A DNA stretch of 7,399 bases from Deltaproteobacteria bacterium (GTDB lineage: Bacteria > Desulfobacterota > Syntrophia > Syntrophales > Smithellaceae): the NCBI GenBank assembly GCA_017860985.1, contig JAGFXG010000051.1:1-7399 (forward strand), read 5' to 3'. Made by a program: the position numbers and the translations under genes. Below, piece by piece: positions 1 through 5,759 of this stretch. The notes under the pieces are model-generated. The model did no database searches and was not told where the DNA came from. It saw only the letters and a program-made list of their open reading frames with translations. Positions within the stretch are counted from its first letter, which is position 1; each line of letters opens with the position of its first letter.

Positions 1-293
1 CTTATATATTAGTTGGTCAGGAAAAAGCCATGCAGGAAACCTTCGGCAGTGCCTGTCATGGCGCAGGGCGGGTCATGAGTCGAACCCAGGCCATCAAGAT
101 CAGCCGTGGCCGCTCCATCAGCCGCGAACTGGCCGATCAGGGTGTTTTGGTTATGGCCGGCAGCAAGGGAACACTGGGAGAAGAAATGCCGGAAGCCTAT
201 AAGAATTTGAACGACGTCGTCCAGGTGGTTCATGATGCGGGCATTGCGAAAAAGGTGGCACGCTTAAAGTCAATTGCCTGCATTAAGGGATAA
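1..293 (+). CDS. rtcB: RNA-splicing ligase RtcB, C-terminal fragment (5' end outside window)
   Basis: This is the last ~96 codons of RtcB, the GTP- and Mn2+-dependent ligase that joins RNA 2',3'-cyclic phosphate (or 3'-phosphate) ends to 5'-OH ends in the cytoplasm. The frame is open from the left edge (first full codon at position 3) and reads YILVGQEKAMQETFGSACHG, so the ATG at 30 is internal and not the start. The CHGAGR motif carries the histidine that is guanylylated in this family (H337 in E. coli, H404 in Pyrococcus). The MSR and RGRSISREL segments and the VVHDAG...KKVARLKSIACIKG tail are also typical. The lysine next to the C-terminus matches the one that contacts the guanine nucleotide in the archaeal structure. 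The reading frame ends with TAA at 291-293, only 10 bp before the palindrome at 304. Family identity is near certain; operon partners such as archease cannot be seen. Confidence 0.96.
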   Translation, partial: YILVGQEKAMQETFGSACHGAGRVMSRTQAIKISRGRSISRELADQGVLVMAGSKGTLGEEMPEAYKNLNDVVQVVHDAGIAKKVARLKSIACIKG

Positions 294-303
294 CGGATGA
301 AAT

Positions 304-477
304 CTTTAAAATGTTCTGCTCTTCGCTCAGAATATCCTGCAACTGTGTCTCTAATGCTCATTACACGACAGCCGAAAACTCGCCCCGCGGGCTCAAACAG
401 TTCGGCTGTCTGATGCTGCATTTTGCAAAGAGCCACAACGTTTAGGATATATTCGTTCAGAGCATTACATTTTAAAG
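304..477. repeat. Long imperfect palindrome (MITE-like or structured RNA element)
   Basis: Almost the whole gap between rtcB and the next gene is one inverted repeat. The outer arms 304-322 and 459-477 match at 17 of 19 positions, beginning with a perfect 11-bp terminal pair (CTTTAAAATGT / ACATTTTAAAG). Further in, ATATCCT (332-338) pairs with 444-450, TGTG (344-347) with CACA (434-437), and CTCT (349-352) with AGAG (429-432). GACAGCCGAA (367-376) pairs perfectly with 401-410. The apex contains a GCCC/GGGC mini-stem (382-385/389-392). There is no T-tract, so it is not a simple terminator, and I see no clear target-site duplication. The shape is that of a miniature inverted-repeat element like ERIC or NEMIS, or of a long transcribed hairpin. 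The structure is read directly from the sequence; the mobile origin is inference. Confidence 0.75.
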
Positions 478-507
478 GTTTTGTCCAATGGAATATTTTG
501 GTTCGAA

Positions 508-536
508 TTGACTTTTTTACAGGCTCGGCATAAGAA
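508..536 (+). promoter_or_regulatory. Possible sigma-70 promoter for the cysteine-repeat gene
   Basis: TTGACT at 508-513 matches five of six bases of the -35 consensus. A 17-bp spacer leads to TAAGAA at 531-536, a poor -10; CATAAG at 529-534 is the alternative, with a 15-bp spacer. It lies just outside the palindrome and ~30 bp before the start codon at 566. The -35 is convincing and the -10 is not. Confidence 0.35.
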
Positions 537-565
537 TACCATATCAATAAAATGCGGAGAGAAGC

Positions 566-877
566 ATGGCCGAAATTATTTTTAACGAAGGTGAAGACTG
601 GGATAAACGCGTTTTGTGCAGTGACGGGTCCTGTATCGGCACCATAGGTACGGACGGCAAATGCAGGGAATGCGGTAAAACTTATGAGGGCGTTCTCCCC
701 CAGGGTCACGATAAAGAAACTGCTGAACCTGTCGTCATAGAGAAAACAAATCCTGTTTCATCGGAAGACTTCGCCTCTGACAACGAATGGGATAAAAGGG
801 TTTTGTGCAGTGACGGCAGCTGCATAGGTGTGATCGGACCGGACGGCAAGTGCAAGGAATGCGGGAAACCACTTTGA
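566..877 (+). CDS. Small protein with two tandem CX4C-X9-CX2C zinc-ribbon-like repeats
   Basis: This 103-residue protein has no signal peptide or membrane segment. It consists of two copies of a 27-residue unit (residues 12-38 and 75-101) joined by an acidic, probably disordered linker (about 41-71). Each unit begins WDKRVLCSDGSCIG and ends with a CXECGK knuckle. The cysteines are C18, C23, C33, C36 and C81, C86, C96, C99, a spacing suited to one zinc (or other metal) per unit. The units share 24 of 27 residues. From memory, similar single units occur in uncharacterised deltaproteobacterial proteins, so I call it a metal-binding hypothetical protein. The ATG at 566 follows GGAG at 556-559 with a 6-nt spacer. 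The gene stands alone between the palindrome and the convergent operon to its right. Function is unknown; a zinc-ribbon adaptor or regulator is possible but not shown. Confidence 0.8.
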   Translation: MAEIIFNEGEDWDKRVLCSDGSCIGTIGTDGKCRECGKTYEGVLPQGHDKETAEPVVIEKTNPVSSEDFASDNEWDKRVLCSDGSCIGVIGPDGKCKECGKPL

Positions 878-949
878 TCTTCTTGAACAAAAGAGATTAC
901 GAAAGCGGCACAGGACAGGTGTATATAATGCTTTTTTAAATGAATATGT

Positions 950-1702
950 TTATGAATCTTTAGCCGGATCTTTTTTCATATTTAACGGACAAACCTTCAG
1001 ACATTCATCGCAGCCAATCCAGTAATTGTGTCCGGCTGTGTTGATGACCCGTTCGATGTTTTTCAAGCCGGCTTCGCTGTTAAGCGCCAGTGGATAAATG
1101 GCATGCTTGATCGTGTGACCCAGGCAGGTCATTTTATTGAATTTTCCATCCGCATCAAAAGCTTTTGCCGGGCAGACTTTGGAGCAGGCTTTACAAGCGG
1201 GCGGGCAGGGATCGGTAGCAAGGAGCGGGTCTGCGTCAATAACCGCATCTGTGACAACGGCCCCCAGCCGCAACAGCGCGCCATATTGGGGATGATAAGC
1301 CTGGCCGCTCCGGCCGAAACTGCCCAGGCCGGCATTCACTGCGGCGTGTTTTAAAGAAAGAATTCCCCACGGTTCAAACTGATGAAAGACCATCGGGGCG
1401 TAACTCGGTATAGGGACGGCTAGATACTTCCCGATAGATTCGATATAATTGCAAAGGGCGAGAGCAGTTTCATCTATGCGCATGTAGGCGCTGTGATAAC
1501 TTCGATGCAGGGCATAAAGGTTATAATCTGGCGATTTGAGCATTCCGCGGGGAACGGTAATACCGAAAACGATGACGGTTTGAGCATTACGGCAGATTCG
1601 TTCGGGATGATGCGCCCCGGGAGCGGCGGCAAAACGATCAATAGAGGCAAAACCAAGGTCTGTAACCTGCGGTTTGAGAAAATCAGAAATGGCTTGCTTC
1701 AA
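950..1702 (-). CDS. QueG-like 4Fe-4S double-cluster protein
   Basis: This 250-residue soluble protein belongs to the broad epoxyqueuosine-reductase-like iron-sulfur family (COG1600 type). The segment AGLGSFGRSGQAYHPQYGAL (about 124-143) corresponds to the QueG core region that lies near the cobalamin. The C-terminal part has two ferredoxin-type motifs: C166/C170/C173/C177-Pro, and C231/C234/C238-Pro, with an extra C193 between them, enough for two 4Fe-4S clusters. It is clearly shorter than true QueG (about 350 or more residues) and has no HEAT-repeat tail, so a tRNA-modifying role should not be assumed; an electron-transfer or reductase role for its operon is as likely. The start is TTG at 1700-1702, chosen because AAGGAGG (1708-1714) sits 5 nt upstream. 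That Shine-Dalgarno overlaps the stop codon of the ACT gene, indicating translational coupling as the last gene of the paaK-like operon. Confidence 0.85.
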   Translation of the reverse strand: MKQAISDFLKPQVTDLGFASIDRFAAAPGAHHPERICRNAQTVIVFGITVPRGMLKSPDYNLYALHRSYHSAYMRIDETALALCNYIESIGKYLAVPIPSYAPMVFHQFEPWGILSLKHAAVNAGLGSFGRSGQAYHPQYGALLRLGAVVTDAVIDADPLLATDPCPPACKACSKVCPAKAFDADGKFNKMTCLGHTIKHAIYPLALNSEAGLKNIERVINTAGHNYWIGCDECLKVCPLNMKKDPAKDS

Positions 1703-1712
1703 GGATTCCTCC

Positions 1713-2144
1713 TTAAAACTCGTAGAGCTGTGCCCCCGGCACCACCGTAAACTTGTGTTTCAATAAAACGTCTATTGCCTTTTCCGGATCATCAAAGCGG
1801 AAGATAATAACGGCGTTCTGGCCGCTTTTTTCAACGAAGGCATAGAGATATTCAACATTAATGGCTTCCTTTGTCAGGACTTCCATGATGCTGTGCAGGC
1901 CGCCCGGCTGATCGGGAACTTCAACGGCCACGACAACGGTTTTGCTGACGCGAAACCCAGCGTCCTTGAGGACCCTGTTGGTTTTTTCCACATCATTGAC
2001 GATTAAACGCAAAATACCGAAGTCCACGGTTTCCGCCAGCGACAGGGTGCGGATATTGATTTTGTTTTCCTTCAGCACACGGGTGGCGTGTTCAAGCGAA
2101 CCGGGTTTGTTTTCCAGAAAAACAGAGATTTGTTCGACTTTCAT
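1713..2144 (-). CDS. Tandem ACT-domain protein
   Basis: This 143-residue protein is two ACT domains back to back and nothing else: about residues 3-66 and 71-136. Each has the beta-turn-helix signature of the fold (NKPGSL at 12-17, DQPGGL at 78-83), where ACT domains usually bind amino acids or other small ligands at subunit interfaces. The family (COG4747-like) is commonly found beside phenylacetate-CoA ligase, and often indolepyruvate ferredoxin oxidoreductase, genes in anaerobes. That fits its position here, 112 bp downstream of the ligase and 10 bp upstream of the iron-sulfur gene. It has no DNA-binding or catalytic domain, so a ligand-sensing or allosteric partner role is inferred. The ATG at 2144 follows GGAGG (2149-2153) with a 4-nt spacer. 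Confidence 0.9.
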   Translation of the reverse strand: MKVEQISVFLENKPGSLEHATRVLKENKINIRTLSLAETVDFGILRLIVNDVEKTNRVLKDAGFRVSKTVVVAVEVPDQPGGLHSIMEVLTKEAINVEYLYAFVEKSGQNAVIIFRFDDPEKAIDVLLKHKFTVVPGAQLYEF

Positions 2145-2174
2145 ATTTCCTCCAGAATTCTTTTTTCATGTTGT

Positions 2175-2190
2175 CGGCGGGAAACCGCCG
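2175..2190. promoter_or_regulatory. GC hairpin in the ligase-ACT intergenic region
   Basis: The 112-bp gap between the ligase and ACT genes holds a perfect 6-bp G+C stem, CGGCGG/CCGCCG, closing a four-base loop (GAAA on the + strand, TTTC in the transcribed sense). No U-tract follows it in the transcribed direction, so it does not look like an intrinsic terminator. It could shield the ACT message, mark an RNA-processing site or attenuate readthrough. A second palindrome, TCCCGCGGGA, lies at 2218-2227. Confidence 0.45.
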
Positions 2191-2256
2191 GGCACCCTCA
2201 AAGCAAATCGGGCCATTTCCCGCGGGATGCCGCATTTCCCTGAAAAATGAACGGCA

Positions 2257-3555
2257 TCAAATGACGCGTTTGTCGATGACCTTCCTACCTTGTTCCTTCA
2301 GTGTTTGCGGGGCAACCAGTTTGACTCGTGGAGATATGCTTAAATAATCCTTCATGTCTTTCACAATTCTTTTTTCAATGATCTGCAATTCCTTGACGCC
2401 GCCCGATTCGCTGAAGAATTTATCGCTGACTTCCACATGCAGTTCGACGGCGTCCAGGGCCCCGACTTTGTCGATAATCAGTTGATAGTCCGGCTCGACG
2501 CCCTGGATCTCCTTCAGGATCGCTTCCACCTGTGAGGGGAAGATATTGATGCCGCGAATCGTCAGCATGTCGTCGCTGCGCTTGAGAACTCGTTCCATCC
2601 GGATATGGGTGCGGCCGCAGCGGCAGGGTTCGGGAATCAAGCGTGATATATCACCGGAACGGTAGCGGACCAGCGGAAACGCTTCCTTGGTCAGGCTGGT
2701 AAAGACCAGTTCGCCTTCTTCTCCTTCAGGCAGGACCTCGCCTGTTGCCGGATTGACGGTTTCCACGAGAAAATGATCTTCGCAGATGTGCATACCGTGC
2801 CTGCCCTCCAGGCATTCACTTGCGAGACCGGGTCCCAGCATTTCCGAAAGGCCGAAAATGTTGAGGGCCTTGATGCCGAAAGCATTTTCAATGACGTCGC
2901 GGGTGGTTTCGCTCCATAGTTCCGCTCCAAAGATGCCGACACGAAGCTGCAGGGATTTCATATCCACACCCATTGCCCTGCCTTCCTCGGCAAGATGCAG
3001 GGCGTAGGAGGGTGTTGAACACAACACGGTCGGTCCGAAGTCCTGCAGGAGGGTGATTTGGCGCTTGGTATTGCCGTCAGACATCGGAATGACGCTGGCC
3101 CCGATTTTCTCAGCGCCGTAATGCAGGCCGAGGCCCCCGGGGAGCAATCCGTAGCTGAATGCGTTATGGACGATGTCGTTTTTGGTCAGACCGGCAGCGA
3201 CGAGGGAACGGGCCGTCAGTTCTGTCCAGGTATCCAGATCCCGCCGCGTATAACTGAACACGGAAGACCGACCGGAGGTCCCGGATGATGCGTGCAGACG
3301 GACAATATTGCTCATCGGAACGGCAAAAAGCCCAAAGGGATAGTTGTTGCGCAGGTCCTGACGCGTAATAAAGGGAAGCTTTTTTAAATCATCAAGGGAA
3401 CGAAAATCATCCGGTGATATTTTGGCGGCATCCAGCGACTTTTTATAAAAACCGACAGAGTGATAAACCCGCTGCAGGACCCGCTGGAGTCTTTTGACTT
3501 GTAAAGCTTTCAGTGCCTCGCGCGGCAGGGTTTCAAATTCTTCATTATAAATCAT
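2257..3555 (-). CDS. paaK: Phenylacetate-CoA ligase (AMP-forming), PaaK family
   Basis: This 432-residue cytoplasmic enzyme of the adenylate-forming family matches the usual length of PaaK. It would convert phenylacetate or a related aryl acid, ATP and CoA to the aryl-acyl-CoA, AMP and PPi. In order, it shows the phosphate-binding SSGTSGR loop (residues 90-96), the family-typical GGLGLHYGAEKIGASVIPMS block (140-159), the GLSE motif (235-238), SGD of the RYRSGD motif (300-302), and SDDMLTIRGINIFPSQVE (327-344) leading into the C-terminal domain. GRKVIDKRVI at the end carries candidate lysines for adenylation. The start at 3555 (MIYNEEFETLPREALKALQ) is preferred over the in-frame ATG at 3588: it matches the family N-terminus and has AAGGGAG (3564-3570) 8 nt upstream. 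It is first in the operon with the ACT and QueG-like genes. The exact substrate (phenylacetate, indoleacetate, hydroxyphenylacetate) cannot be read from the sequence. Confidence 0.93.
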   Translation of the reverse strand: MIYNEEFETLPREALKALQVKRLQRVLQRVYHSVGFYKKSLDAAKISPDDFRSLDDLKKLPFITRQDLRNNYPFGLFAVPMSNIVRLHASSGTSGRSSVFSYTRRDLDTWTELTARSLVAAGLTKNDIVHNAFSYGLLPGGLGLHYGAEKIGASVIPMSDGNTKRQITLLQDFGPTVLCSTPSYALHLAEEGRAMGVDMKSLQLRVGIFGAELWSETTRDVIENAFGIKALNIFGLSEMLGPGLASECLEGRHGMHICEDHFLVETVNPATGEVLPEGEEGELVFTSLTKEAFPLVRYRSGDISRLIPEPCRCGRTHIRMERVLKRSDDMLTIRGINIFPSQVEAILKEIQGVEPDYQLIIDKVGALDAVELHVEVSDKFFSESGGVKELQIIEKRIVKDMKDYLSISPRVKLVAPQTLKEQGRKVIDKRVI

Positions 3556-3589
3556 GATAGCGTCTCCCTTACTTCGGATAATCAACATA

Positions 3590-3609
3590 CGGGCAACGGA
3601 CGCTGCCCG
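3590..3609. promoter_or_regulatory. Inverted repeat in the ligase 5' leader
   Basis: CGGGCA (3590-3595) and TGCCCG (3604-3609) form a 6-bp G+C-rich stem around an 8-nt loop, centred ~45 bp upstream of the ligase start. It could be an operator half-site pair for an aryl-acid-responsive repressor, or a leader hairpin. No regulator gene is adjacent, so the assignment is tentative. Confidence 0.35.
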
Positions 3610-3695
3610 GTCTAAGCATGTTTCCAGGATTGATGAAAGTGCAGCCTTTTTCCCCAGAAGAAGCTTAACAAAACTTTACGTTCGTGGCAAGAAGC

Positions 3696-3718
3696 TTTCC
3701 ATTTTTCAAAAAAGGAAA
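3696..3718. promoter_or_regulatory. A+T-rich 23-bp dyad in the divergent intergenic region
   Basis: TTTCC-A-TTTTT-C-AAAAA-A-GGAAA is symmetric about C3707, with a single mismatched A/A pair. It lies in the 284-bp region between the divergent ligase and sensor genes, which otherwise holds the leader inverted repeat at 3590-3609, a second dyad ACACA-CCGGT-TGTGT at 3754-3768, and a weak rightward promoter-like pair (TTCAAA 3705-3710, CATAAA 3727-3732, 16-bp spacer). Such a dyad could be an operator or simply bent A-tract DNA. Confidence 0.35.
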
Positions 3719-3792
3719 AAAACCGGCATAAAAATAAATTATTCTTTACGGAAACACACCGGTTGTGTTACGGAGAAACAAAGGGTGCTGTG

Positions 3793-3843
3793 GTGAATAT
3801 CATGATGCAATTACAGCAATTTCCACAGGTTTTAGAAAATTGA
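3793..3843 (+). CDS. Possible 16-codon leader peptide coupled to the sensor gene
   Basis: A short frame starting at GTG 3793 encodes MNIMMQLQQFPQVLEN and ends at TGA 3841-3843, overlapping the proposed TTG start of the sensor (3840-3842) as TTGA. AGGG at 3782-3785 gives it a ribosome site with a 7-nt spacer, better than anything directly in front of the TTG. This arrangement would make sensor translation depend on the leader. The frame is very short and could be chance. Confidence 0.25.
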   Translation: MNIMMQLQQFPQVLEN

Positions 3844-5222
3844 AACTCACGATCAGCCGCAAATTGTTGCTGGGTTATTTATTCATGGCTTTTTTGACCA
3901 TACTGGCCAGCGCTTATGCGTTGTTCAGCCTGCAGCAACTCAGCGGTGTGGCATATAATCTCGCCACACAGAAATTTGTCCTGGTCGAAAATTCAAAAAC
4001 GCTGATGGATACGCTTTTGGCCCAGGAAGCAATTGAAAAAAAATATCTGATCCTGAAAGACCCCGTTCTGGAACAGATTTTCTGGCAGCGCAGCAGTGAA
4101 TTTAATGAAGTGCTGGCGGGGATGCGGAATGGAAGTCCTGACCCGAAAACAAAAAAAACCGTTGACGAACTGGACAAACTGCAGAATCGCTTAAAGGAAT
4201 TATTTTCACAAGAAATTGCTTTGCTGAAAAGCGGCAAAGTGCCGGAAGCGCAGGCCCTTTCCGACATGTCGGCCAGAGCCGCGGTTGATGAGATGGCATC
4301 AAAGATCAGATATATCCAAGTCAATGTGGATCAGGCCATTAATGATGAAATGAACAGGATTGCTGGGCAGGGTATAAAGGATACGCACATGACGATTGGC
4401 ATCGCCTTGTTCAGCTTGATCCTGGGCATCGCCTTCGCGCTGATCCTGACCCGCAATATTTCCAAGCCGCTCAAGCAGCTACAGACGGCCGCGGGAATCA
4501 TTGCGGAAGGCAACCTGGATCATAAAATTGAAGCAAGACGGGATGATGAGATTGGCGCACTGGCTAAATCTTTTGCCGAAATGACCCAGAGGCTCAAAGT
4601 GCTGGAAGAGCTGAATCTCGATGCCAGCCCGCTTACCGGTCTGCCGGGAAACCTGGCAATAGAAAACAGGATCGAACAAATGCTGGCTAAGGGGAAAACC
4701 TTTTCTCTATGTCAGGTGGATCTTGACAATTTCAAGCCGTTTGCCGATAAGTACGGATATGCTTGGGGAAGCGAAGTGATCAAAGAAGTAGCCAATATCC
4801 TTACAGGGTATATCAGCGGCGAGCGGATGGAAGAAATATTTATCGGCCATATTGGCGGAGATGATTTTGTCGTCATCGGCAATCCGGACCAGGTCCAGAG
4901 CATCTGCCGGAAACTCGTGGTTGATTTTGAAAAGAGCATCATGAGTTATTATGCAAGAGAGGATGCGGAAAACGGGTACTTTATCGGGAAAAACCGTCAG
5001 GGAACGATGCAGAAGTTCCCGCTGATTACTATTACGGCGGCTATTGTCACAGATGATGGATCGCGTTTTAAAAATCCGCTGGATATGGCCAGAATGGCCG
5101 CGGAGCTGAAGGAATACGCAAAAATGTTGCCGGGCAGCAATTATGTGACGGAACAAGATGTAGAAAGGAGACGATTATTGCAACCGACGACCATGCAAAG
5201 CACGCTGGAGCTGGACTCATGA
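3840..5222 (+). CDS. HAMP membrane sensor with degenerate GGDEF (GGDDF) domain
   Basis: This 460-residue inner-membrane signalling protein has TM1 at about 9-31, a periplasmic helical (four-helix-bundle-like) sensor at 32-180, TM2 at 183-204, HAMP at about 205-258 and a GGDEF-type domain from about 263. The domain keeps LTGLPGN and the metal-binding strand QVDLDNFK (292-299), but the signature loop reads HIGGDDFVVI (GGDDF at 339-343) instead of GGDEF/GGEEF. No RxxD inhibitory site lies at the usual spot before it. It may make little or no cyclic di-GMP, or act as a nucleotide-binding receiver. The periplasmic part, including KKYLILKDPVLEQIF, resembles my recollection of the GlrK/QseE sensor region, and the lipoprotein downstream fits that comparison. 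The start is uncertain: TTG 3840 gives a typical MKLTISRKLLLGY N-terminus, whereas GTG 3765 would add 25 residues without recognisable features. The gene ends in an ATGA overlap with the next gene. Confidence 0.85.
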   Translation: MKLTISRKLLLGYLFMAFLTILASAYALFSLQQLSGVAYNLATQKFVLVENSKTLMDTLLAQEAIEKKYLILKDPVLEQIFWQRSSEFNEVLAGMRNGSPDPKTKKTVDELDKLQNRLKELFSQEIALLKSGKVPEAQALSDMSARAAVDEMASKIRYIQVNVDQAINDEMNRIAGQGIKDTHMTIGIALFSLILGIAFALILTRNISKPLKQLQTAAGIIAEGNLDHKIEARRDDEIGALAKSFAEMTQRLKVLEELNLDASPLTGLPGNLAIENRIEQMLAKGKTFSLCQVDLDNFKPFADKYGYAWGSEVIKEVANILTGYISGERMEEIFIGHIGGDDFVVIGNPDQVQSICRKLVVDFEKSIMSYYAREDAENGYFIGKNRQGTMQKFPLITITAAIVTDDGSRFKNPLDMARMAAELKEYAKMLPGSNYVTEQDVERRRLLQPTTMQSTLELDS

Positions 5223-5743
5223 TCATGCAATCGAAAAGACTGATTTATTTTATAGTGCTTACCGTAATTTTACTGGGTTGCGCAACAACCGGCGGAATCA
5301 ATAACAATGCAGACCAAAAAGGTACCGCACAGCTTTCAAACGGCTTTTTCAGCATAAAACCTTCGGACAAAGAAATCTTCACGGAGGCGCTTTCCTTTTT
5401 AAGCAATGAAGGAAAAGAACCGCAATACAATGAGGCAAAAATAAGGCTGGAAAATTTGATCCAGCAATATCCGAAAAGCAAGTGGGCCGACGCCGCGAAG
5501 GCTTTTCTTATCAGCCTGAACAGGATTTCCGAACTGGAACTGAAGCTGGACCAGGCAGAACAAAAGCAGGAAAAACTTATGCAAGATTTAGCGGCGTCAA
5601 GCAATAAAAGCAGACAGGCGGAAGAAAGACACACAGCTGAAATATCAAGATTGCAGCAGGAAAATGAAGAACTGGCAAAAGGGCTTCAGCAATTGAAGAA
5701 CCTGGAAATTCAGCTGGAAAAAAGAAAAAAGAAGCGGCGTTGA
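5219..5743 (+). CDS. YfhG/QseG-like coiled-coil lipoprotein
   Basis: This 174-residue secreted lipoprotein has a basic start, a hydrophobic stretch (about 8-19) and a lipobox ending in LLGC, with acylation expected at C21. Residue 22 is Ala rather than Asp, which favours outer-membrane delivery. Residues ~50-101 (including RLENLIQQYPKSKWADAAKA) form a TPR-like helical pair of the kind seen in YbgF and BamD. Residues ~103-168 are a strong coiled coil, ending in a very basic KRKKKRR tail. In layout it resembles the QseG/YfhG lipoproteins encoded next to GlrK/QseE-type sensors, which interact with the sensor's periplasmic part; this similarity is from memory and the partner role is inferred. The start ATG 5219 overlaps the sensor stop (ATGA) and follows GGAG (5207-5210) by 8 nt; a second ATG at 5225 is less well placed. 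The gene is convergent with the NUDIX gene, 16 bp apart, with no obvious terminator. Confidence 0.82.
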   Translation: MIMQSKRLIYFIVLTVILLGCATTGGINNNADQKGTAQLSNGFFSIKPSDKEIFTEALSFLSNEGKEPQYNEAKIRLENLIQQYPKSKWADAAKAFLISLNRISELELKLDQAEQKQEKLMQDLAASSNKSRQAEERHTAEISRLQQENEELAKGLQQLKNLEIQLEKRKKKRR

Positions 5744-5759
5744 TTTCAAAAAGCAGCTA

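Noticed and set aside
230..709. 159-codon minus-strand open frame across the palindrome
   Set aside because: It runs antisense through rtcB, the whole palindrome and the start of the cysteine-repeat gene. Its sequence matches no family I recognise; it looks like a by-product of the repeat.
877..897. Small hairpin ATCT-CTT/AAG-AGAT after the cysteine-repeat gene
   Set aside because: The stem is short, A+T-rich, bulged and not followed by a T-tract, so it is too weak to call a terminator.
3639..3656. GG-N10-GC pattern on the minus strand upstream of the ligase, possible sigma-54 promoter
   Set aside because: Only the GG and GCA elements fit and the rest of the -24/-12 consensus is poor. No activator gene is adjacent; a chance match is likely.
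3554..3796. 80-codon plus-strand open frame in the divergent region
   Set aside because: It starts antisense inside the ligase start, covers A-rich control DNA and has no plausible protein character.
4707..5156. 149-codon minus-strand open frame opposite the GGDEF-like domain
   Set aside because: It is a shadow of the sensor coding sequence with no family resemblance.
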